Shown here: positions 1-7,255 of the stretch, piece by piece
How the letters are laid out: each line of letters begins with the position of its first letter
Position numbering within the stretch: position 1 is the first letter of the stretch
Source: Acidovorax delafieldii
Lineage (GTDB): Bacteria > Pseudomonadota > Gammaproteobacteria > Burkholderiales > Burkholderiaceae_C
NCBI GenBank assembly: GCA_002377855.1
Contig: DFQQ01000003.1
Coordinates: 1-29,723, forward strand
Reading direction: 5' to 3'
Length of the DNA: 29,723 nt
Translations under genes and position numbers: made by a program
Notes under the pieces: model-generated
What the model saw: the letters and a program-made list of their open reading frames with translations, nothing else
Database searches by the model: none
Told to the model about the DNA's origin: nothing

Positions 1-77
1 CGACAACAGGCCTGGGCCTGGGACTGGGCGGCGAAGGCACTGCACGGGAGTACCTGCCGCCTCCAAGGAACAGGTAA
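1..77 (+). CDS. 3' end of an unidentified protein (partial)
   Basis: Reading from base 3, an open frame runs to a TAA at 75-77 and gives a Gly-rich tail ending ...REYLPPPRNR. The other two forward frames are also open here. The frame choice rests on this stop being followed within a few bases by a strong intrinsic terminator (84-116), as expected for the end of a real gene. Too little is present to name the product. Confidence 0.45.
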   Translation, partial: TTGLGLGLGGEGTAREYLPPPRNR

Positions 78-83
78 CCATGA

Positions 84-116
84 AAAAAACGCACGCTGCA
101 CAGCGTGCTTTTTTTT
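84..116 (+). terminator. Intrinsic terminator of the upstream gene
   Basis: An A-tract leads into a perfect stem (GCACGCT at 91-97 with AGCGTGC at 102-108, 4-nt loop), followed by eight T residues at 109-116. The A-tract can extend the stem by pairing with the T-run, so the hairpin could work in both directions. Confidence 0.8.
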
Positions 117-212
117 GCCCCAACGCGCTGGTGGCAGGGCTCGTCTACACCCGGCGCTGGCTGCGATGGCTCACTGGCGTGGACACATCGGTGGGATGGG
201 CTGCTGCCCTAA

Positions 213-373
213 GGACCCTTTGCACGAATCACCGCGCCGTGTGCATCTGCGCAATGGGGCGGTCTGCGGCGTTGCAAGTACTCGCAATAGCTACGGCTAT
301 TGCTGCGTTTTGCGCCTTGCAGCCCATCCCGATCCGCAGTGAACATTTGCCGCTCGATTCGTGCAGAGGATCC
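213..373. repeat. 161-bp fold-back (MITE-like) palindromic element
   Basis: The outer 18 bases on each side (213-230 and 356-373) are inverted copies matching at 16 of 18 positions, sharing TGCACGAATC. The centre is a perfect 8-bp hairpin, GCAATAGC at 284-291 and GCTATTGC at 296-303, around a TACG loop. The intervening arm sequences also align with each other when one is reverse-complemented, with scattered mismatches, so the whole unit is one long imperfect palindrome with arms of about 79 nt. It is flanked by CTAA (209-212) and, one base beyond the right end, CTAG (375-378). It has no convincing coding capacity. The outer termini and CTAR flanks resemble ends and YTAR target sites of IS5-type elements; that family link is inference from memory. 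Confidence 0.65.
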
Positions 374-493
374 CCTAGCTGGTCATCTTCATTTCTTAGA
401 GCGACCGGATAGCCAAATGCGAATCGCTATTTGTTATCCAATTGATACGTGGCATGCGCACCACATTGGTGAATTTCCGCCCCCAATAGATGG

Positions 494-522
494 TGAACAA
501 TCTTTAATTTGGCAAATATGAT
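494..522 (+). promoter_or_regulatory. Candidate sigma-70 promoter for the chemoreceptor gene
   Basis: The stretch from about 420 to 560 is visibly more A+T-rich than its surroundings. It holds TGAACA (494-499), a 17-base spacer and TATGAT (517-522). No flagellar sigma-28 type box was recognised. The rest of 374-669 shows no gene I can support; it is the untranslated upstream region of the chemoreceptor. Confidence 0.3.
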
Positions 523-669
523 GCATGTGATATATATTTGGGACATAATTGAACGCGACTTGTATCTAGCCGTTCGCGCTGCGGGGTGGTGCTCTAGGTG
601 CTGGGCCATGCAAGTCGGCCCCGCGTTCTTGCCGACCCGGCGAAGAGGCGCTTTTTGCAGAGAAACACT

Positions 670-2451
670 ATGAACCAACTCAAAATTGGCACCCGCCTGG
701 GCTTGGCTTTTGGCCTCGTGCTTCTTATCACTGCGGTAATGGCTGCGGTGGGCGTTTGGCGCTTGTCCATGCTCAAGGAAGCCACCGTGCGCATTTCCAC
801 CGTGGAAATCGACCGCAACGAATTGGCGATGGAATGGAAAGCCGGTATCGATCTGAATTGGGCGCGCGCTTCTGCGGCGCTCAAGGCCACCGATGCAGCC
901 TACATTGCTGCGCTGGGTGCCGAGATGGCTGCGACCACCAAGGAGGTGAGTGAGGGGCAAAAGAAGCTGGAAGCCTTGATGGATAACGACAAGGGCAAGG
1001 AGCTTCTGGCCAAGGTGGCCGCTGCACGCAAAATCTACGTGGACGCCCGCGCCAAGCTGCTGGAGCGCAAAAAAGCGGGGGAGGACGTGTTTGCGCTGGT
1101 GGACAGCGAACTGCGTCCTCTCGCACAAAACTACATCACTGCGCTGGGGGATGTGACGAAGTACACCCACAACGAACTGGAGGTGTTTGAACAGTCCGTG
1201 CTGAGTGCCGCTGCAACAAGCCAATGGGTGCTGGGCCTGGGGGCGGGCGCATCACTGGTTCTGGGGCTGTTCTTCGCCGTCTGGGCCACGCGCTCCATCA
1301 CCACCCCCGTGCAGCGTGCTGTCGAGGCCGCCGAGCAAATCAGCAAGGGCAATCTGTCCGTGTCGATTGAAGCGAAAGGCAAGGACGAGGCTGCACGCTT
1401 GCTGCGTGCGCTGTCAGACATGCAGCTGAGCTTGTCGCGCATCGTGGGCCATGTGCGCGAGGGTTCGCAGAACGTGGCGATCGCGTCATCTGAAATCGCC
1501 CAGGGCAACAATGACCTGAGCGCCCGCACTGAGCAGCAGGCCAGCGCGCTGCAGCAAACGGCGGCGTCCATGGAGCAGCTCAATTCCACCGTGCGCCAGA
1601 ACGCGGACAACGCCCGCCAGGCCAACCAGTTGGCGATGAGCGCCTCCACCGTCGCGGTGCGGGGCGGCGAGGTCGTGGGCCAGGTGGTTGAAACCATGAA
1701 GGGCATCAACGACAGCTCGCGCAAGATCGCAGACATCATCGGCGTGATCGACAGCATTGCCTTTCAGACCAACATCCTGGCGCTGAACGCTGCGGTGGAA
1801 GCCGCCCGCGCAGGCGAGCAAGGCCGGGGCTTTGCGGTGGTGGCGAGCGAAGTGCGCAGCCTGGCCGGGCGCTCGGCCGATGCGGCCAAGCAGATCAAGA
1901 CCTTGATCAGCGACAGTGTCGGGCGGGTGGAGCAAGGCACGTCGCTGGTGGATCAAGCGGGCAACACCATGGCTGAAGTGGTCGGTTCCATCAAACGCGT
2001 GACGGACCTGATGGGCGAGATCAGCGCCGCCAGCAATGAGCAAAGCCAGGGCGTGAGCCAGGTAGGAGAAGCCGTCACACAGATGGACCAGGTCACCCAG
2101 CAAAACGCTGCCTTGGTGGAAGAAATGGCTGCTGCTGCCAGCAGCCTCAACAACCAAGCGCAGGATCTGGTCAGCACCGTGGCGTTCTTCAAGCTCTCGC
2201 CGGGTGACGAACACCCTGCGCGGGTGCAAGCACCGCGCACGGGTGCCGCGCCCACACCGGCACGCCTGGCCCCGGCGCCAGTTGTGGCACTGGGCCGCTC
2301 GCAGAGCGGAGAGCAGGGGGCGCTCGCGGGCAAGGGAACACCTTCGTCCAAGACCACTAGCACGGCCGTGGCGCGGTCGGTGACTCCGGGCGTCGCGCCC
2401 AAGCCCAAGGCGGCGCCGGCTGCCGATGATGCGGACTGGGAATCTTTCTGA
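670..2451 (+). CDS. Methyl-accepting chemotaxis protein (transmembrane chemoreceptor)
   Basis: This 593-residue inner-membrane chemoreceptor would transmit periplasmic ligand sensing to CheA/CheW. Segment order: transmembrane helix about 10-31, a helical periplasmic four-helix-bundle-type sensor domain about 32-184, second transmembrane helix about 185-206, HAMP about 207-259, then a long cytoplasmic coiled-coil hairpin. The highly conserved tip lies around 363-385 (IAFQTNILALNAAVEAAR). The tail after residue 510 is Pro/Ala-rich and ends DWESF, which resembles the C-terminal NWETF pentapeptide that tethers CheR/CheB in enteric receptors. The frame is open upstream to a GTG at 598. The ATG at 670 is preferred because its protein begins with the typical short basic segment followed at once by TM1, although its ribosome site is weak. 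The ligand is unknown. No other chemotaxis gene is in the window. Confidence 0.95.
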   Translation: MNQLKIGTRLGLAFGLVLLITAVMAAVGVWRLSMLKEATVRISTVEIDRNELAMEWKAGIDLNWARASAALKATDAAYIAALGAEMAATTKEVSEGQKKLEALMDNDKGKELLAKVAAARKIYVDARAKLLERKKAGEDVFALVDSELRPLAQNYITALGDVTKYTHNELEVFEQSVLSAAATSQWVLGLGAGASLVLGLFFAVWATRSITTPVQRAVEAAEQISKGNLSVSIEAKGKDEAARLLRALSDMQLSLSRIVGHVREGSQNVAIASSEIAQGNNDLSARTEQQASALQQTAASMEQLNSTVRQNADNARQANQLAMSASTVAVRGGEVVGQVVETMKGINDSSRKIADIIGVIDSIAFQTNILALNAAVEAARAGEQGRGFAVVASEVRSLAGRSADAAKQIKTLISDSVGRVEQGTSLVDQAGNTMAEVVGSIKRVTDLMGEISAASNEQSQGVSQVGEAVTQMDQVTQQNAALVEEMAAAASSLNNQAQDLVSTVAFFKLSPGDEHPARVQAPRTGAAPTPARLAPAPVVALGRSQSGEQGALAGKGTPSSKTTSTAVARSVTPGVAPKPKAAPAADDADWESF

Positions 2452-2504
2452 CGCGGCCGGCGGCTTCGCAGACCGTGAAGCCGTCATTCAGACGCTGAAA
2501 AGCC

Positions 2505-2535
2505 AAGGGCCGGTGTTGTGTAACCGGCCTTTATT
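2505..2535 (+). terminator. Terminator between convergent chemoreceptor and acyltransferase genes
   Basis: A 10-bp stem (2505-2514 with 2523-2532, one G-T wobble, core GGCCGGT/ACCGGCC) and an 8-nt loop are followed by TTTATT. A second smaller hairpin (CGGCTTC 2461-2467 with GAAGCCG 2477-2483) lies just before it, without a T-run. Confidence 0.6.
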
Positions 2536-2541
2536 CATGCC

Positions 2542-3873
2542 TCAACCAGGGGCCGGCGGTTTGCGAAAAGGCGTGCGCTCGTGCAGTGACTGCAGGTAGG
2601 CGCCGACGCCTTCGCCTTCGCGTTCCAGAAAGCGCTCTACGGCATCTGCGAAGGCCGGATGGGCCAGCCAGTGGGCACTGCTGGTCTGCACAGGCAACAG
2701 CGCTCGCGCCATCTTGTGCTCGCCTTGTGCGCCCCCTTCAAACCGTTGGACGCCGTGTTCTATGCACCACTGCAGGGGCTGGTAATAGCAGGCTTCAAAA
2801 TGCAGGCAGTCCACCCGCTCCAGCGCGCCCCAATAGCGCCCATAGGCCACCAGCTCAGAGTGATTTTCGTTTGTAGCGCCCGAGGGATAAGCGCTAATAG
2901 CTATCAAACTGCTAGCAACTGGCTGCCCGTTGCGCTCGGCAATGAACAGCAGCCAGGCGTCGGGCAGGCTCTGCGCCATGTCACTGAAAAAGGCACGAGT
3001 GAGGTAGGGCGGGTTGCCGTGCTCGAGATAGGTGCGTTCGTAGCAGCGATAGAAAAAGTCCCAGTCGCCGGGGCTGATGTCTGTCCCCCGGGACCAGCGA
3101 AAGCGCACGCCTGCCTCTGCCACTCGGCGGCGCTCTTGTTTGATCTTCTTGCGCTTTTCCTGGGACAGGCTGCCCAGGAAGTCATCGAAGGTACTGAAAC
3201 GCCGCGGCGTTGCCGGCAGCGTTAACGCGGCGTTGCCGGCGTCCAGGATTTCTCCGCCGCTGGCTGCCATGCGACCGGCTGAAGCGGTGGCCTTGGCAGA
3301 GTCCATCTCCGGCGTGTCGGCACGGGTAGAGGGGGGCGAAGCGTTTTGCCAGTGGAACTGCACCGTGTGGCGCAGCATGAGACCCTGTTCAGCGCACGCG
3401 CCAATGTCTTGGGGCGCTGCGAAAAGCACATGCAGCGAAGAGATGTCCTCGTCCGCACACCACTGGCGGGCTGCCTGTATCAACTGCGCCCGCGCAGTGG
3501 CGTCGCGTGCCAGCAGGCGCACCCCCGGCACCGGCGTGAAGGGCACCGCCACCACGGCCTTCGGGTAGTACGGCACGCCGTGCTGCTCATACGCACTGGC
3601 CCAAGCCCAGTCAAAAACGTATTCGCCATAGGAGTGGCTTTTCAGGTATAGCGGGCAGGCAGCGATGAGTAGGTCGCCTTCCCACAGTGTGATGAAGCGT
3701 GGCGTCCAGCCCGTGCGGGGCGTGGCGCTCCCGCTGCGCTCCAGGGCGGCCAGGTATTCATGCCGCATGAAGGGGGTGGCGTGGGATTGCTCTGCCAACA
3801 GGGCGTTCCAGGCTTGCGCGTCCACGTCGAGCGCACTCGCGTGTACGCGCGCGATAATGTGCGACTCAGCCAC
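2542..3873 (-). CDS. COG3146/DUF482 family N-acyltransferase (GNAT/FemAB-like)
   Basis: A 443-residue cytoplasmic protein of the COG3146 (DUF482, PF04339) family, distantly related to FemAB/GNAT acyltransferases; the substrate is not established. Family hallmarks are the basic block QEKRKKIKQERR, the YGRYWGALE...LHFEACYYQ segment, and the EGGAQGEHKMARAL motif near the C-terminus. The start is GTG. Two oddities stand out. First, residues about 178-222 form a Ser/Ala/Gly-rich low-complexity insertion between the two acyltransferase halves. Second, residues about 318-338, just before YGRYWG, are encoded by a complete copy of a dispersed palindromic repeat (2861-2920) read in frame. Both make the protein longer than family members I know (roughly 380 residues). 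It is transcribed divergently from nadE. Confidence 0.85.
   Translation of the reverse strand: MAESHIIARVHASALDVDAQAWNALLAEQSHATPFMRHEYLAALERSGSATPRTGWTPRFITLWEGDLLIAACPLYLKSHSYGEYVFDWAWASAYEQHGVPYYPKAVVAVPFTPVPGVRLLARDATARAQLIQAARQWCADEDISSLHVLFAAPQDIGACAEQGLMLRHTVQFHWQNASPPSTRADTPEMDSAKATASAGRMAASGGEILDAGNAALTLPATPRRFSTFDDFLGSLSQEKRKKIKQERRRVAEAGVRFRWSRGTDISPGDWDFFYRCYERTYLEHGNPPYLTRAFFSDMAQSLPDAWLLFIAERNGQPVASSLIAISAYPSGATNENHSELVAYGRYWGALERVDCLHFEACYYQPLQWCIEHGVQRFEGGAQGEHKMARALLPVQTSSAHWLAHPAFADAVERFLEREGEGVGAYLQSLHERTPFRKPPAPG
2861..2920 (+). repeat. Dispersed two-hairpin repeat, copy inside a coding sequence
   Basis: This stretch has the same layout and many of the same bases as the repeat at 11785-11845: a T-rich lead, an AGCGC...GCGCT inverted pair (2875-2879, 2891-2895), then TAGCTATC...TAGCA (2897-2916). 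It lies wholly inside the COG3146 gene on the opposite strand and keeps that reading frame open. Confidence 0.7.
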
Positions 3874-3977
3874 GGCGTGCTCTTGGGGTGCAGGTATCCG
3901 TCACGGGTGTTTGCATCGATCCCACGGGGGCGGTGTGGGCGTTGTCCAACCAGGCCAGCAAGGCCTTTTCCAGTTCC

Positions 3978-5636
3978 ATGACGCTCTCCATTTGCACTGC
4001 GCAGCTCAATTTTGTGGTGGGCGATATGCCCGGCAATGCGCAAAAGATCATTGCCGCCGCCCGCGAAGCCCATGCCATGGGCGCACAGCTGTTGCTGACG
4101 CCCGAACTTGCTGTGTGCGGCTATGCGGCTGAAGACCTGTTCCTGCGCCCTGCCTTCCTTGCCGCCTGCGATGATGCCTTGAAAGCCGTGGCCCGCGAGA
4201 CCGCAGGGTTACAGGACCTGGCCATCGTGCTGGGGCATCCGCGCGCGTTGGATGCCGACGCTCACGCTTTCAGCGCCTGCCACAACGCTGCGAGCGTGGT
4301 GCGCAACGGGCGGGTGGAGCAAACGTATTTCAAGCGCGAATTGCCCAATTACCAGGTTTTTGACGAGCGCCGCTATTTTGTGGCGGGGCAGACACCTTGC
4401 GTTTTCGAGGTGGCGGGTGTTCGGGTGGGTGTACTGATCTGCGAGGATGCGTGGTACCCGACTGCCGCGCGGGATGCCGCTGCTGCAGGGGCGCAGGTTC
4501 TGGCGGTCATCAACGCCTCTCCGTTTCACTTGGGCAAAAGTGCCGAGCGTGAGCGGAACATGCAGGATCGTGTCTCCGAAACGGGTTTGCCCCTCGTTTA
4601 CGCCCACCTGGTCGGTGGGCAGGATGAAGTGGTTTTTGAAGGCCGATCTTTCGCCTTGGGCGCCAGCGGAGTTGTGGCCGGACGGGCGCCAGGATTCAAG
4701 GAGAATCTGTTTCTCGTGCGCATTAATCAAGCGCACGGCGCTATTGATTTGATAGCCGAGATGGCACCCGTGCCCAGTGCAGACGCTGACCTGTGGGACG
4801 CTCTGGTGCTGGGTGTGCGTGACTACGTTGGCAAGAACGGTTTCCCGGGCGCGCTCTTGGGATTGTCGGGCGGTATCGATTCGGCCCTGGTGCTGGCCAT
4901 CGCGGTGGACGCGCTGGGGGCGCAGAAGGTCCGGGCCGTGATGATGCCTTCACCCTACACCGCAGACATCAGCTGGATCGACGCGCGCGACATGGCGAAA
5001 CGCATGGGTGTGCGATACGACGAGATTTCCATTGCGCCCCAGTTCGAGGCCTTCAAGTCCGCGTTGGCGACCGAGTTCGCCGGTCAGGCCGAGGACACGA
5101 CCGAGGAAAACCTCCAGGCGCGTATCCGCGGAACGCTGCTGATGGCGCTGTCCAACAAGTTCGGCTCGGTGGTCCTCACCACGGGCAACAAGAGTGAGAT
5201 GGCGACGGGCTACTGCACGTTGTACGGCGATATGGCAGGGGGATTCGCCGTCATCAAGGACGTGGCCAAGACCCGGGTGTTTGATTTGGCCCGCTGGCGC
5301 AACGCCAACGACCCGTACGGCACTGGCAGCAACCCCATCCCCGAGCGCATCATCACCCGCCCACCCAGCGCTGAGTTGCGGCCCGACCAAAAGGACCAGG
5401 ACAGCCTTCCGCCCTACGAAGTGCTGGATGCCATCGTGCAGCGCTATATGGAGAGCGACGAGCCTATCGAGTCCATCATTGCGGCCGGCTATGCCCGAGC
5501 GGACGTGGAGCGCGTCACGCGGCTGATCAAGCTCAATGAGTACAAGCGCCGCCAGGCTCCCGTGGGCATCCGCGTGACGCGCCGCAGCTTTGGCAAGGAC
5601 TGGCGTTACCCTATCACCAACAAGTTCCGGGCCTGA
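3978..5636 (+). CDS. nadE: Glutamine-dependent NAD+ synthetase
   Basis: This 552-residue enzyme catalyses the last step of NAD synthesis, ATP-dependent amidation of deamido-NAD with ammonia drawn from glutamine. The N-terminal nitrilase-fold glutaminase (about 1-265) shows the expected Glu43 (LTPELAVCGY), Lys119 (YFKRELPNY) and Cys155 (GVLICEDAWYP). The C-terminal synthetase domain carries the PP-loop SGGIDS at about 297-302 and TTGNKSEMATGY downstream. The frame is open upstream to 3888, but the ATG at 3978 begins exactly at the conserved nitrilase strand (MTLSICTAQLNFVVGD) and is chosen. It is divergent from the COG3146 gene with about 100 bp between starts, and is followed after 71 bp by glnB. 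Residues about 250-260 are encoded by half a copy of the dispersed repeat. Confidence 0.97.
   Translation: MTLSICTAQLNFVVGDMPGNAQKIIAAAREAHAMGAQLLLTPELAVCGYAAEDLFLRPAFLAACDDALKAVARETAGLQDLAIVLGHPRALDADAHAFSACHNAASVVRNGRVEQTYFKRELPNYQVFDERRYFVAGQTPCVFEVAGVRVGVLICEDAWYPTAARDAAAAGAQVLAVINASPFHLGKSAERERNMQDRVSETGLPLVYAHLVGGQDEVVFEGRSFALGASGVVAGRAPGFKENLFLVRINQAHGAIDLIAEMAPVPSADADLWDALVLGVRDYVGKNGFPGALLGLSGGIDSALVLAIAVDALGAQKVRAVMMPSPYTADISWIDARDMAKRMGVRYDEISIAPQFEAFKSALATEFAGQAEDTTEENLQARIRGTLLMALSNKFGSVVLTTGNKSEMATGYCTLYGDMAGGFAVIKDVAKTRVFDLARWRNANDPYGTGSNPIPERIITRPPSAELRPDQKDQDSLPPYEVLDAIVQRYMESDEPIESIIAAGYARADVERVTRLIKLNEYKRRQAPVGIRVTRRSFGKDWRYPITNKFRA
4729..4756 (+). repeat. Half copy of the dispersed repeat within nadE
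   Basis: AAGCGCAC, a two-base variant, GCTAT, two bases, then ATTTGATAGC matches the second half of the repeat seen at 11811-11839. The first hairpin of the full element is not recognisable here. It is translated as part of the linker between the two NadE domains. Confidence 0.45.
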
Positions 5637-5707
5637 CGGCGGCTTTCGCCCCTCATCGCCGTCAGCCCGCTTGCATTTCTTTCTACATTGCCCTCAGGAG
5701 ACTCTCT

Positions 5708-6046
5708 ATGAAAATGATCACCGCCGTCATCAAGCCCTTCAAATTGGAAGAGGTGCGCGAGGCGTTGGCAGAGTGTGGCGTGACCGGCCTGACGGTGACT
5801 GAAGTCAAAGGCTTTGGGCGGCAGAAGGGCCACACGGAGCTGTACCGTGGCGCTGAGTACGTGGTCGATTTTCTGCCGAAGGTAAAGGTCGAAGTGGCGG
5901 TGCGAACCGAGGATGTGGACCGCTGTGTCGACGCAATCGTCAACGTGGCCCGCACCGGCAAGATTGGTGACGGCAAGATTTTTGTGACGCCGGTAGAGCG
6001 TGTGGTGCGCATTCGCACCGGGGATCTGGACGACTCCGCGATCTGA
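5708..6046 (+). CDS. glnB: Nitrogen regulatory protein PII
   Basis: This 112-residue trimeric signal protein integrates 2-oxoglutarate, ATP/ADP and glutamine status and controls glutamine synthetase adenylylation and NtrB. The sequence is close to GlnB: KPFKLEEVREAL at the start, T-loop with the uridylylation target Tyr51 (ELYRGAEYVVDFLP), nucleotide-binding TGKIGDGK at 83-90, and C-terminal RIRTGDLDDSAI. GlnB is favoured over GlnK because no amtB gene adjoins it and it lies behind nadE, an arrangement I recall from other betaproteobacteria. A good ribosome site (AGGAG, 5696-5700) precedes the ATG. Confidence 0.95.
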   Translation: MKMITAVIKPFKLEEVREALAECGVTGLTVTEVKGFGRQKGHTELYRGAEYVVDFLPKVKVEVAVRTEDVDRCVDAIVNVARTGKIGDGKIFVTPVERVVRIRTGDLDDSAI

Positions 6047-6216
6047 TCACTGCTCGGCCGGCAGTACCCTGCCGCGGTCTTGCTGCCGAGCCAGACCCCC
6101 GGGGCCTCGTCCAAGACGTTCAGCGATGAACCGCGGATGCCAGCCCGCCGAAAGTACATCGGCCCTGGGCAGATCCCATCGCGGTGGAGCCCTTTGCGCG
6201 CCGACCTGCCCGGGCC

Positions 6217-6810
6217 CTAGATTACGGTGCGCAGTGGAGCGGGGGCCTGGTCAGGGCCTGCTGCAAGCACCAGGTTTCGAAGCAAGGCAGCGGGTGCCGT
6301 GCCGGTCTGCAGCAGTTCCATCTGCCAGTCGCCCATGAACCCGCTGTGCACGCTGGTGCGCAGGAACGCCAACAACCCGTCGTAGTACCCCTCCACGTTC
6401 AAAAGCCCCAGGGGCTTGCCGTGGTAGCCCAGTTGGCGCCAAGTCCACACTTCAAACAGCTCCTCGAATGTGCCGATGCCGCCGGGCAGGGCTACAAAGG
6501 CATCGCTGCGCTCGGCCATCATGGCCTTGCGTTCGTGCATGGTCTGCACGATATGCAGTTCGTCGCATTCGCGGTTGGCCAATTCCTTGTCGACGAGGGC
6601 CTGCGGTATGACGCCCACGACGCGCCCGCCAGCGAGGCGCGTGGCCTCGGCCACGACGCCCATGAGACCGCCGCGACCGCCGCCGTATACCAGTTGGCCT
6701 GAGTGTTCGCCGATCCAGCGACCGACTTCGTGCGCAGCCTGCACAAATGCCGGGTTCTCACCGGGGCGCGAGCCGCAATACACACAAACGGAAAACGCAG
6801 GTTCACCCAT
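6217..6810 (-). CDS. LOG family protein (TIGR00730; nucleoside 5'-monophosphate phosphoribohydrolase)
   Basis: A 197-residue Rossmann-fold protein of the LOG family, whose characterised members hydrolyse cytokinin riboside 5'-monophosphate or other nucleoside monophosphates to free base plus ribose 5-phosphate. The diagnostic PGGIGTFEELFE motif is at 109-120, with the upstream GGGRGGLMG loop at 43-51 and ERKAMM at about 93-98. The open frame extends to 6951, but the ATG at 6808-6810 begins at the conserved first strand (FSVCVYCGSRPG). That ATG overlaps the stop of dgkA by 8 nt, indicating translational coupling. It is the last gene of the operon begun by the sigma factor. Its cellular substrate in this organism cannot be told from sequence. 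Confidence 0.9.
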   Translation of the reverse strand: MGEPAFSVCVYCGSRPGENPAFVQAAHEVGRWIGEHSGQLVYGGGRGGLMGVVAEATRLAGGRVVGVIPQALVDKELANRECDELHIVQTMHERKAMMAERSDAFVALPGGIGTFEELFEVWTWRQLGYHGKPLGLLNVEGYYDGLLAFLRTSVHSGFMGDWQMELLQTGTAPAALLRNLVLAAGPDQAPAPLRTVI

Positions 6811-7255
6811 GAACAATCCTTTGCACCACTGCCGCCACCCAGATGCCGGCGCACAACAGCAATGCCAGCAATACTGCGGCGCTGCCCATGTCCTTGGCGC
6901 GCTTTGAAAGGTCGTGCCACTCAGGGCCGATGCGGTCGATCGCGGTTTCAATGCCTGTATTGAGCAGCTCCACGATCATCACGATCACCACGGACCCCGC
7001 CAAAAGCGCGACTTCCACCCAGCTTCGACCCAGCCAGCAAGCCAGCGGAACCAGCACCATGGCAGCCAACGCCTCTTGCCGAAAGGCAGTCTCTTGCCAG
7101 CCGGCCTTCAGTCCTTCGAATGAATAACCCGCGGCGTGCCACACGCGGTTGAAGCCTCTGCGGCTTTTTTGCGCGTTGGCGGTAGGTGGGGTGGACGTGG
7201 TGGGCATAGGGCTGATTGTGGAGAGTCCCGGGCAGTCAAGCGACTGCGGCGTCAT
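6803..7255 (-). CDS. dgkA: Diacylglycerol kinase (DgkA, prokaryotic type)
   Basis: This small inner-membrane enzyme phosphorylates diacylglycerol to phosphatidic acid, recycling lipid released by membrane-derived oligosaccharide or lipopolysaccharide modification. It has three hydrophobic helices at about 62-77, 82-100 and 125-147. The family signature ELLNTGIETAIDRIG followed by EWHDLSKRAKDMGSAAV corresponds to the E. coli active-site region. The ATG at 7253-7255 overlaps the stop of the RDD gene as ATGA, which supports this start (150 residues). A second ATG at 7207 would give 134 residues, closer to usual DgkA length, so the start is uncertain. Its stop overlaps the start of the LOG-family gene. 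Confidence 0.93.
   Translation of the reverse strand: MTPQSLDCPGLSTISPMPTTSTPPTANAQKSRRGFNRVWHAAGYSFEGLKAGWQETAFRQEALAAMVLVPLACWLGRSWVEVALLAGSVVIVMIVELLNTGIETAIDRIGPEWHDLSKRAKDMGSAAVLLALLLCAGIWVAAVVQRIVHG

Noticed and set aside
80..412. 110-residue forward open frame after the first terminator
   Set aside because: It begins inside the terminator hairpin, encodes lysines and phenylalanines from the A- and T-tracts, and runs through the fold-back element. It has no ribosome site and no family resemblance.
427..1224. 265-residue reverse frame
   Set aside because: It is antisense to the well-supported chemoreceptor, with composition typical of a high-G+C shadow frame.
1486..2487. 333-residue reverse frame opposite the chemoreceptor
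   Set aside because: It is rich in His, Arg and Gly and without any recognisable domain; the chemoreceptor on the other strand is certain.
6059..6074. Hairpin CGGCAG-TACC-CTGCCG after glnB as a terminator
   Set aside because: The stem is only 6 bp with no T-run following it; it is too weak to call.
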